DNA from: Sulfurovum sp.
Lineage (GTDB): Bacteria > Campylobacterota > Campylobacteria > Campylobacterales > Sulfurovaceae
Length of the DNA stretch: 64,000 nt
Reading direction: 5' to 3'
NCBI GenBank assembly: GCA_026990595.1
Contig: JALXCZ010000048.1
Coordinates: forward strand, 42,293 to 106,292
This document shows, piece by piece, positions 37,991 to 45,770 of this stretch (the first letter of the stretch is position 1; each line of letters starts with the position of its first letter). The notes under the pieces were generated by a model. That model was not told where the DNA came from, ran no database searches, and saw nothing but the letters and a program-made list of their open reading frames with translations. The position numbers were made by a program, and so were the translations under genes.

Positions 37991-38581
37991 TTAAATTTTA
38001 GAAAGAATGAATTTCTCCATATCTTCTACTACTTCTTCCAGTGTTCTCTCTCCATCGATCACTGTCAAAAGACCTTTGTCTGTATAAAATTTTTGGATTT
38101 CAGCCAACGGATCAGTATATATTTTCATTCTGTCGTTAAATACTTCTTCTGAATCATCACTTCTCTCTTCACCGGGAGCAGCTTCTGCTCGACGACCTAA
38201 AATTCTTTCACGGGCTACTTGTTCTGAGACTCGTACTTCGATCACGGATGCCAAAGTAATATTTTCTTCTTTACTTACAAGTTCATCAAAGGCAGTCATC
38301 TGTTCAGTACTTCTTGGGTAGCCATCAATAAGCACATTGTCTACGGGTGCATTGTTAATAGCAGATACAATCGTGTTTACAATGATTTTAAGCGGTACCA
38401 AAGCCCCTTTGGAGATGTAAGATTCTATCTCCTGACCCAGTTTACTTCCCTTTGCTACCTCTTCACGTAACATGTCTCCTGTAGAATAGTGCACAATATT
38501 GTCATGTTTTTCAGCAATGATGCTGGCATCTGTTGTTTTCCCTGAGCCTGGTGCTCCGATGATTAAAAATAGTTTTTTCAT
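37991..38581 (-). CDS. adk: adenylate kinase
   Basis: A 196-residue nucleoside monophosphate kinase converting AMP + ATP to 2 ADP. The P-loop is GAPGSGKTT (~9-17), with YSTGDMLREEV, the AMP site IDGYPRSTEQM, and the LID start RRAEAAPGEERSDD. The LID is short, without the zinc Cys set, as in the short bacterial type. The start follows AAGGAACC on the minus strand. A repeat doublet lies between it and the upstream aspS. Confidence 0.96.
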   Translation of the reverse strand: MKKLFLIIGAPGSGKTTDASIIAEKHDNIVHYSTGDMLREEVAKGSKLGQEIESYISKGALVPLKIIVNTIVSAINNAPVDNVLIDGYPRSTEQMTAFDELVSKEENITLASVIEVRVSEQVARERILGRRAEAAPGEERSDDSEEVFNDRMKIYTDPLAEIQKFYTDKGLLTVIDGERTLEEVVEDMEKFILSKI

Positions 38582-38602
38582 GTTTTGGTTCCTTATCTAA
38601 TG

Positions 38603-38675
38603 TAGGGTGTTGTGCCCTCACAACACCAATAAATTTGTATCTCCATAAAATGTGTTGTCATGGGACAACACCCTA
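38603..38675. repeat. doublet of inverted palindromic repeats (REP family A)
   Basis: Two 24-base units in opposite orientation, 38603-38626 and 38652-38675, agree at all but about four positions after inversion. Each opens with TAGGGTGTTGT and forms its own hairpin (GTGTTGT / ACAACAC). They lie in the adk-aspS gap; the right unit ends just before the aspS stop. The same unit occurs inside the rhs gene at 58191-58214. Paired opposed units of this kind are typical of BIME/REP elements. Confidence 0.7.
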
Positions 38676-38678
38676 CGG

Positions 38679-40430
38679 TTAGGTAGCAGGTTGTTGACGT
38701 ATTCTGAGGCTCAACTCTTTGAGTTGTTCAGCATCTACCGGACTTGGTGCCTGTGTAAGCAGACATTGGGCTCTTTGTGTTTTAGGGAAGGCGATTACTT
38801 CTCTAATAGAGCTTGCACCTGTCATAAGCATAATAAGTCTGTCTAATCCCAATGCAAATCCACCGTGTGGTGGTGCACCATATTTGAGTGCATCAAGTAA
38901 GAAGCCAAACTTCTCCTGTGCTTCCTCTTCGGAAATACCAAGAAGTTTAAAGATCTCTGCCTGCATATCTTCTTTATGGATACGGATAGAGCCTCCACCA
39001 AGTTCTGTACCGTTAAGTACAATGTCATAGGCAATAGATTCTATCTCTTCAATATCATTGAAGTCAAGTGATTTAGGTTGAGTGAATGGATGGTGAAGTG
39101 CTTTGACATGACCATCTTCCACTTCAAACATAGGGAAATCCATAACCCATAGGAATTCAAAGACATTTTCAGGGATAATATCCATTGTCTCTGCAAGGTA
39201 GATACGAAAGCGTCCCATGTAGTCCCATACCAGTTTTTTCTCACCGGCACCGAAAAATACTGCATCACCTACTTCAAGTTCACATCTGTCTATAATAGCT
39301 TGAAGATCCTCTTCAGTAAAGAATTTGGCAAGTGGTCCTTTAAGACCATCTTCTTTCATTTGGAAGTAACCAAGTCCTGAGGCACCAAATTTACGTACAT
39401 ACTCTTCAAATCCTTTCATTTGACGTTTTGAGAATATTTCGTCACCTTTTGGTACCTTAAGTGCCTTGATACGGTTCTTTTTAGGTGTTGATGCAATGCT
39501 TGAAAAAATTTCGTTATCACATCTTTCAAAAATGTCTATGACATCTACCATTTCAAGACCATAACGCATATCAGGTTTGTCTGAACCGTATTTTTCCATA
39601 GCTTCAGAGTAAGGCATACGTTTAAATGTCGCAGGGATGTTGAATCCACAGGCTGTAAATACATCACTAATAAGTTTTTCTGCTACTTTGATAACATCTT
39701 CCTGATCACAGAAAGACATTTCAACATCTATTTGTGTAAATTCAGGCTGTCTGTCTGCTCTGAGGTCTTCATCGCGGAAACATTTTGCTATCTGGAAGTA
39801 ACGGTCAAAACCACTTACCATAAGCAACTGTTTGAAAAGCTGTGGCGACTGAGGAAGTGCATAAAATTCTCCACCATGTACACGGCTAGGCACAAGGTAG
39901 TCTCTCGCCCCTTCAGGTGTTGATTTTGTAAGAATAGGTGTTTCTACTTCAAGGAAGTCCAGTTCATCCAGTGAGTTGCGTGCCGCGATTGTTGCTTTGG
40001 AACGAAGCTTAAAAATATCGTAAGATTTTTGCGTTCTTAGTTCCAGATAACGGTGTTTAAGTTTGATCTCTTCATTTACTTTGTCATCATTTAAGTCAAA
40101 TGGCATTGGTTTAGAACGGTTTTCAATAGTCAGTTTGTCTACAACCATTTCCACTTTACCTGTTTTGAGTTTAGGATTTTCAAGTCCTTCGCCTCTGGCT
40201 CTCATCTTACCGGTAGCTACAAGTACAAACTGGTCACGTACTTCTTCTGCAAGTTTGTGTGCCTGGGCATTGTCTGCCGGATCACAGACAAGTTGGATGA
40301 CTTCATCTTTGTCTCTAAGATCAATGAAGATAAGTCCACCATGGTCTCTACGGCTTGCAACCCAACCTGCTACAGTGACTTCCTGTCCGATATGTGTTTC
40401 GTTTACTTCTGCACAATAATGTGTTCTCAT
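38679..40430 (-). CDS. aspS: aspartyl-tRNA synthetase (bacterial type)
   Basis: A 583-residue class II synthetase. It has an N-terminal OB-fold anticodon domain ([20 protein letters not shown]), then the catalytic core with [17 protein letters not shown] (motif 2 region: [18 protein letters not shown]) and motif 3 GFALGLDRL. The bacterial GAD insertion is present (~290-400). In Campylobacterota AspRS is usually non-discriminating, charging tRNA-Asn too, which would need GatCAB; that is family knowledge, not visible here. It precedes adk on the same strand. Confidence 0.97.
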   Translation of the reverse strand: MRTHYCAEVNETHIGQEVTVAGWVASRRDHGGLIFIDLRDKDEVIQLVCDPADNAQAHKLAEEVRDQFVLVATGKMRARGEGLENPKLKTGKVEMVVDKLTIENRSKPMPFDLNDDKVNEEIKLKHRYLELRTQKSYDIFKLRSKATIAARNSLDELDFLEVETPILTKSTPEGARDYLVPSRVHGGEFYALPQSPQLFKQLLMVSGFDRYFQIAKCFRDEDLRADRQPEFTQIDVEMSFCDQEDVIKVAEKLISDVFTACGFNIPATFKRMPYSEAMEKYGSDKPDMRYGLEMVDVIDIFERCDNEIFSSIASTPKKNRIKALKVPKGDEIFSKRQMKGFEEYVRKFGASGLGYFQMKEDGLKGPLAKFFTEEDLQAIIDRCELEVGDAVFFGAGEKKLVWDYMGRFRIYLAETMDIIPENVFEFLWVMDFPMFEVEDGHVKALHHPFTQPKSLDFNDIEEIESIAYDIVLNGTELGGGSIRIHKEDMQAEIFKLLGISEEEAQEKFGFLLDALKYGAPPHGGFALGLDRLIMLMTGASSIREVIAFPKTQRAQCLLTQAPSPVDAEQLKELSLRIRQQPAT

Positions 40431-40512
40431 ATACGTAATCCTCTATTTAATATGGTCGCGATTATAGCTAAAACTACTTTAGGGTTGAATTTATTAACGG
40501 CAGTGTAAATAT

Positions 40513-40534
40513 ATGACAATATGACATATTTTTA
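40513..40534. promoter_or_regulatory. 22-base motif shared with RAYT upstream region
   Basis: The sequence ATGACAATATGACATATTTTTA-type (two tandem ATGACA steps, then a T run) lies 60 bases ahead of nadK. It is repeated exactly, on the opposite strand, at 62072-62093, ahead of the RAYT gene. In both places it has the same orientation relative to the downstream gene. It could be a promoter element or the edge of a dispersed repeat. Confidence 0.45.
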
Positions 40535-40594
40535 GACCACAAAGCAAGATTATGCTACCCTAACACTATTATTTCTTAAACAGATAGGAAAACA

Positions 40595-41473
40595 ATGCGT
40601 CATCAGAAATTAGAACAGATCAAAACAGCCGGGTTCATACTTAAGCCGGATGCGCCGGAGATAAAACCGCTTTATATGAAAATAAAAGCACAGTTTGAAG
40701 CTAGAGAAATAGCTGTAGTACTGGCAGAGCGTTCTGCCAATATGATAGATGAAAAAGGCATATCGTTTGAAACAATGTGCAAAGAAGTTGATTTTCTTGT
40801 TTCTCTCGGTGGTGACGGTACATTACTTTCTTTAGTGCGTCGTAGTTATATGTATCGCAAACCGGTTGTGGGTATCAATGCTGGAAACCTTGGTTTCTTG
40901 GCAGATATTACTGTTGATGAAGTAGATATCTTTTTGGAGCAGCTGCTTAGCGAAGAGTATCGGATCGATGATCGTATGATGATAGAGGGATATTTGAAAA
41001 AAAGTTCCGGTGAGAAAAAAGAGTTTTTTGCACTTAATGATGTGGTAATCACCAGTCCTCAGCCTTCAAAAATGGTAAAGGTCAATGCGTCTATTGACGG
41101 GGAACGGTTTAACAGCTATAGAGGTGATGGACTTATTATCTCTACACCGACAGGATCTACCGCCTATAATTTGGCAGCGGGAGGACCGGTGGTTTATCCT
41201 TTGACCAAAGCATTCATCATGACACCTATTTCAGCACACTCTCTTACCAATCAGCGTCCGTTGGTCGTCCCTGCAGATTTTGACATTGAACTCGATACGG
41301 AAAAGTATGAAGCCATCGCAATGGTAGATGGACAGGAGAGATATGAGATAGAAGAAGGTGATATTCTCTATATTGGAGGTGCGAGAAGAAATGCCAAACT
41401 TTTACATAGAAAAGAGAGAAACTATTTCTCAATACTCCGAGAAAAACTGCATTGGGGTGATAGACAGTGGTAG
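40595..41473 (+). CDS. nadK: NAD kinase
   Basis: A 292-residue kinase making NADP from NAD. Its hallmark loop LGGDGTLLSLVRRS is at residues ~70-83, with GNLGFLADI and the second site TPTGSTAYNLAAGGPVV (~188-204). The length suits the family. It overlaps recN by 7 bases; nadK-recN pairing is common in bacteria. A modest ribosome site (AGGA) precedes the ATG. Confidence 0.96.
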   Translation: MRHQKLEQIKTAGFILKPDAPEIKPLYMKIKAQFEAREIAVVLAERSANMIDEKGISFETMCKEVDFLVSLGGDGTLLSLVRRSYMYRKPVVGINAGNLGFLADITVDEVDIFLEQLLSEEYRIDDRMMIEGYLKKSSGEKKEFFALNDVVITSPQPSKMVKVNASIDGERFNSYRGDGLIISTPTGSTAYNLAAGGPVVYPLTKAFIMTPISAHSLTNQRPLVVPADFDIELDTEKYEAIAMVDGQERYEIEEGDILYIGGARRNAKLLHRKERNYFSILREKLHWGDRQW

Positions 41474-43008
41474 AACGGCTTTTTTTTCGTGATCTTGTTA
41501 CCTTTAAAGAGGTAGAAATAGAGTTTGATAAGGGACTTGTTGTTTTTACCGGTCCAAGCGGAGCAGGTAAATCTGTGCTTATGTCAACCATCCTTTCAAG
41601 TTTCGGATATACTGCACAGGGTGCAGCTGCATTGTGTGAAGTTACTTTGAAAAAACCTGTAAAACTGCAGAGTGATGTGTATGAACTGGAAGATGAACTT
41701 ACCATTAAAACACTCAAAAAAGAGAAACTGCGTTATTTTATTGAGGGACAGAATATCTCTAAAAAAGCTCTAGAAACACTATTTTCTCCCTATGTCCAAT
41801 ATCTTTCCGTACGTGATAAAGGTGGCTTTGAATCTGAAACTCTGTTGGAAATGATAGATAAATCTCTATCGGCTAAAGACAAAACATTCAAGAAATCACT
41901 CAAAGAGTATAAAAAACGTTATAAGAACTACAAACTCAAAACAGAGCAGTTGGCAAAGATCAAGGAGGATGAAGCAAAACTGGCTGAACGTATAGAATTT
42001 GCCAAGTATGAGATCGAAAAGATCAAAAAGATCAACCCTCAGGAAGGGGAAGAGGAAGAATTGCTAAAGATCAAACAGCATCTTTCACGTATGGAAAAAA
42101 TAAAAGATGCTTTGAGTCATGCAAGTGAAATATTTAATTATGAGACCTCCATAGAAGAGGTTTATCGGCTTTTAGATAAAGAAAACTTGCTCTTTTCTGA
42201 GATGATGAACCAGTTACGTGCGGATTTTGAAGATACCCAAACACTTGCGGATGAACTTGCAGAAGTAAATGTGGAAGAGGTGCTTGACAGATTGAGTGAC
42301 TTGACTTCGTTGAAACATCGCTACGGTTCCATAAAAGAGGCTTTGGCATATAAAGCACAAAAGAGCCAGGAACTTGCAGGATATGAGCATATTGAACAAG
42401 ATAAAAGTATGTTGGAGTCTTTTTTGCAAATAGAGTTCACGGAGCTGAATATCATTGCTGCAAGACTCTCTGTGGTGCGTCAAAAAGAAGCAAAAGAACT
42501 TGAAAAGATTTTAAAGGGATATCTTGAGACATTGAAATTGCCGGAACTCAGCTTCTGTTTTGAGTCTGAAGCACTTTCTCAAAGCGGTATGGACAGTGTC
42601 GATGTTATGCTTGGAAATTCAAGAACAACAACACTCAGCGGTGGAGAGTTCAATCGTCTGCGTTTGGCATTAATGGCAGCGTCCATTTCCAAAGATGAGA
42701 CCATGCAGGGTATTCTTATACTTGATGAAATAGATGCCAATGTAAGTGGAGATGAATCCATTGCGATTGCTGAAATGATCTCAAAGCTCTCTTTGGTCTA
42801 TCAGATATTTGCTATTTCCCATCAGCCACATCTTTCTGCAAAAGCACAGCAGCATATTGTAGTTACCAAGGAGCGTGAAACAAGCTGTGTCACAGTGTTG
42901 GATCAGGAGGGAAGAGTACAGGAGATCGCACGTATCATAGCAGGAGAGAATCCTACCTCTGCGGCATTGGCATTTGCTAAAAAGCTAAGAGATTTCCCAA
43001 AGGCTTAA
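41467..43008 (+). CDS. recN: RecN-like SMC-family DNA repair ATPase
   Basis: A 513-residue protein: Walker A GPSGAGKSV at ~30-38, long coiled-coil arms (~140-360), then signature TLSGGEFNRLRLALMA and Walker B GILILDEIDANVSG. This head-arm-head order in one short chain is RecN. RecN acts in double-strand break repair and chromosome cohesion. The N-terminus is slightly shorter than in E. coli (553). A GTG start overlaps nadK; its end overlaps the convergent HPt gene. Confidence 0.94.
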   Translation: MVERLFFRDLVTFKEVEIEFDKGLVVFTGPSGAGKSVLMSTILSSFGYTAQGAAALCEVTLKKPVKLQSDVYELEDELTIKTLKKEKLRYFIEGQNISKKALETLFSPYVQYLSVRDKGGFESETLLEMIDKSLSAKDKTFKKSLKEYKKRYKNYKLKTEQLAKIKEDEAKLAERIEFAKYEIEKIKKINPQEGEEEELLKIKQHLSRMEKIKDALSHASEIFNYETSIEEVYRLLDKENLLFSEMMNQLRADFEDTQTLADELAEVNVEEVLDRLSDLTSLKHRYGSIKEALAYKAQKSQELAGYEHIEQDKSMLESFLQIEFTELNIIAARLSVVRQKEAKELEKILKGYLETLKLPELSFCFESEALSQSGMDSVDVMLGNSRTTTLSGGEFNRLRLALMAASISKDETMQGILILDEIDANVSGDESIAIAEMISKLSLVYQIFAISHQPHLSAKAQQHIVVTKERETSCVTVLDQEGRVQEIARIIAGENPTSAALAFAKKLRDFPKA

Positions 43009-43613
43009 ACAGCATACTGCTTTTCCAGCATTTTGAGCTGATATTGCAGATACATAAAGTATCTTTGGGCAACAGTGATCTCCGTACCTGTTTTAAGATA
43101 AGTATTGTAATCAACCAAAAGATCCGAAATACCGCCTGTTCCTATATTGGTTGCTGAACCTTTGATACTGTGTGTCAAACGCTCCATGTTGTGAAAATCA
43201 AGATCATACATTGCTTCTTTTATCAGAGGAATTTGTGTTTTTATTTGTGTAATGAGCTCCTGAATGAATGTTTTTGCCTCTTCCTGGGAGAGCCCCATGT
43301 CTATAAGACGTGAATGATCGAATCTTGGATAGTCTGCTCTAGGCAGTTTGATCATTTCTCTTTGTGTTTCAGGGGGAGTTGTGGAAAGTTCTGCTTTTTC
43401 TCTGACCTGTATTGTATCTGTTATATCTTGAGGATATTTGGCTACCTTACTTTTCTCTTCAGGAGAAGGAGCTTCTATCGATATCGACTCTTCATCTTTG
43501 GGATAGTGTTCTTCTTTTTGTTTCTGATGCAGATGGGTTCTTTTATTGGTTCTATATATAAATATACCAAGTATGATCAAAAAGATGGAAATAATGAACC
43601 AGAAAAATGACAT
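43005..43613 (-). CDS. membrane-anchored histidine phosphotransfer (HPt) protein
   Basis: A 202-residue protein with one N-terminal transmembrane helix (~3-20), a polar linker (~25-100) and a C-terminal HPt domain. The phospho-site LTHSIKGSATNIGT is intact (His-x-x-Lys-Gly-Ser). No kinase or receiver is fused. A free-standing membrane-tethered HPt could relay phosphate between separate hybrid proteins; the degenerate hybrids at 12.7 and 45.8 kb are candidates by proximity only. Confidence 0.87.
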   Translation of the reverse strand: MSFFWFIISIFLIILGIFIYRTNKRTHLHQKQKEEHYPKDEESISIEAPSPEEKSKVAKYPQDITDTIQVREKAELSTTPPETQREMIKLPRADYPRFDHSRLIDMGLSQEEAKTFIQELITQIKTQIPLIKEAMYDLDFHNMERLTHSIKGSATNIGTGGISDLLVDYNTYLKTGTEITVAQRYFMYLQYQLKMLEKQYAV

Positions 43614-43736
43614 TAGATATCTCCATAAAAATAAAATTTAAAAGATAAACTATAACTTATTTAAAATTAGAATAAGATGCATCTATGATGAAAAATAAGA
43701 ATTTTGCTATAATTCTATTAAAAAAATAGGCTGAAA

Positions 43737-44507
43737 ATGATAATAGATACACATTGTCATCTAGATGATGCACGTTACAATGATGATCTGGATAATGTTT
43801 TGGAAAATGCCAGACAAAAAGGGGTAAAAAAATTTATCATCCCTGGGGCTGACCCCAAAAGTTTGGAAAGAGCAGTGATGATATCTGAACAGTATGCGTA
43901 TGTCTACTTTGCCGTGGGAGTACATCCATATGATGCTGAAAATTATGACAGAAACTTCCTTGAAAAATATATTTCTCATCCAAAGTGTGTGGCAGTAGGT
44001 GAGTGTGGGCTTGATTATTACAGACTGCCTGAAGATGAAGAAAAAATCGAGCGTGAAAAAAAATTACAAAAAGAAGTTTTTATTGACCAGATACTTCTGG
44101 CAAAGAGATACAAAAAACCTTTGATCGTGCATATCAGAGAGTCCAGCAGTGACTGTTTGGAACTGCTGGAAACGTATACCGGAGATAAAGGCGGTGTATT
44201 ACACTGTTATAATGCAGATGAGTCTTTGTTGAAGCTTGCCAAGTATAATTTCTATTATGGCATAGGGGGTGTGCTTACTTTCAAAAATGCAAGAAAGCTT
44301 ATTAATGTTTATCCCAAAATTCCGTTAGAGAAGCTGCTGATCGAAACGGATGCTCCCTATCTGACACCGCATCCGCATCGTGGTGAACGGAATGAACCTT
44401 CATATACAACATTGGTAGCAGAAAAAATGGCTGAACTCTCTTCTCTGCCTCAAGAAGAGATATCCAAGATCACTACAGAAAATGCACAGAGGCTTTTTGG
44501 TATTTGA
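43737..44507 (+). CDS. tatD: TatD family metal-dependent DNase
   Basis: A 256-residue TIM-barrel hydrolase. Metal ligands are visible in IDTHCHLDD at the N-terminus, GVHPYDAE, VGECGLDYY, VHIRESS, LHCYNAD and ETDAPYLTPHPHRG. This full set fits an active TatD/YcfH deoxyribonuclease. It is followed one base later by the transglycosylase gene. The last codons of the frame lie close to that ATG. Confidence 0.95.
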   Translation: MIIDTHCHLDDARYNDDLDNVLENARQKGVKKFIIPGADPKSLERAVMISEQYAYVYFAVGVHPYDAENYDRNFLEKYISHPKCVAVGECGLDYYRLPEDEEKIEREKKLQKEVFIDQILLAKRYKKPLIVHIRESSSDCLELLETYTGDKGGVLHCYNADESLLKLAKYNFYYGIGGVLTFKNARKLINVYPKIPLEKLLIETDAPYLTPHPHRGERNEPSYTTLVAEKMAELSSLPQEEISKITTENAQRLFGI

Positions 44508-44508
44508 A

Positions 44509-45621
44509 ATGGGAAAGTTTGTAAGTTTTTTTGTAACGGTGTTATTTCTCTCTTTTTGTTTTACAAGTCATGCCTTTGCGCTCTCTCTTGCACAAAAGTA
44601 CCCCAGCTATAAATATGTTTTTCATGAATTTAATGTAGATGAGTCCTATCTTTATGATGCAGAGTTCATCTACTTTGTCTCAAAGTATGAAGAGAAATTG
44701 AAGAAGTTCTATAAACGTTCCCTGAAACGAGGCAAACAGATACTTCCTACCATACAGGGACAGCTTGCAAATGACGGGGTGAGTGATCTTTTTATTTATC
44801 TCTCCATGGTTGAATCTGGTTTTTCTCCTACTGCTGTCTCTCCCAAAAAGGCCGTTGGTCTATGGCAATTCATGCCTGCAACAGCTAAGCATTATCATCT
44901 TACTGTCTGTAAGAGTTATGATGAACGTTGTGATACAGCAAGTTCAACTTCCGCAGCAATAGCCTATCTCAATAAACTGCATAAACAGTTTGGGAAATGG
45001 TATCTTGCTGCTATAGCATACAATTGTGGAGAAGGATGCGTACAAAAGGCCATTAAAAAGGCAAGTTCAGATGATTTAAGTATTTTGACTGATGAGAGAT
45101 CAAAATATCTTCCCTATGAAACGCGAGAATATATTAAGAAGATCCTGCTTCTTGCTATGATAGGGGAGAATGCTACTTTACAGATCGGTAATGAGAAGAG
45201 TGATATTTTAGAAAATGCTTTCATAGAGGTAGAGGTTGCAGGTGGAACAGTTTTAGAAAAACTAGCGAAGCTTTTAAAAATGAAAAGCGAAATACTCTTA
45301 AAACTTAACAAAAAAATGAAAAACGGTATTGTTCCCAAGGAGAAAGAACGCTATAGGATCACGATCCCTATAGAAAAAGTATATGCTTTCTATCTGCGCT
45401 ATGAACTTCCTGAAAAGAGGTGTTCCATCAAACCTCATATGCTTTCTCATTATGTAAGTCTGGGGGAAACACTTGAGAGTATTGCAAAAAAATACCATAC
45501 AGATGCAGAAGAGATCAAAAATGTGAATCATCTGAAAAATGATTATTTGATCTTGGATCAGTTTTTAGTGATCCCCGTTCCCAAAAAAGTTTTTGAAAAT
45601 ACAATATTGCGTCATAAATAG
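44509..45621 (+). CDS. MltD-like lytic transglycosylase with LysM domain
   Basis: A 370-residue exported enzyme. The start at 44509 is preferred because it gives a signal peptide (~1-23); an in-frame upstream codon at 44482 would overlap tatD. The SLT domain has MVESGFSPTAVSPKKAVGLW (catalytic Glu in VESGF) and QFMPATAKHY. A C-terminal LysM module (HYVSLGETLESIAKKYH) binds peptidoglycan. It is co-transcribed with tatD. The hairpin repeat at 45622 directly follows the stop. Confidence 0.92.
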   Translation: MGKFVSFFVTVLFLSFCFTSHAFALSLAQKYPSYKYVFHEFNVDESYLYDAEFIYFVSKYEEKLKKFYKRSLKRGKQILPTIQGQLANDGVSDLFIYLSMVESGFSPTAVSPKKAVGLWQFMPATAKHYHLTVCKSYDERCDTASSTSAAIAYLNKLHKQFGKWYLAAIAYNCGEGCVQKAIKKASSDDLSILTDERSKYLPYETREYIKKILLLAMIGENATLQIGNEKSDILENAFIEVEVAGGTVLEKLAKLLKMKSEILLKLNKKMKNGIVPKEKERYRITIPIEKVYAFYLRYELPEKRCSIKPHMLSHYVSLGETLESIAKKYHTDAEEIKNVNHLKNDYLILDQFLVIPVPKKVFENTILRHK

Positions 45622-45680
45622 TTGAACCCTCTGAATAACTTAGAAATGTTGTGAGCGCCTAGGTTATTCAGAGGGTTCAA
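45622..45680. repeat. palindromic repeat, same family as the element at 4.6 kb
   Basis: Arms 45622-45643 and 45659-45680 pair at 21 of 22 bases, giving a strong hairpin with a 15-base loop. The core of the right side (ATGTTGTGAGC...CCTAGG...TTATTCAGAGGG) matches the element at 4634-4750. It begins at the base after the stop of the LysM transglycosylase gene and may also stop transcription, but only an AT-rich stretch, not a U-run, follows. Confidence 0.65.
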
Positions 45681-45770
45681 ATATATTTATGATAGAATAA
45701 GTTTTATAACTGTAATTATAGTTACGGGGGACTTTTTTCTACTTTTTATTAATAATTGGGGATTTATTTT

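Noticed and set aside
38603..38675. CRISPR-like repeats or attachment site
   Set aside because: Only two units, in opposite orientation, each a hairpin, with no regular spacers; fits a REP doublet.
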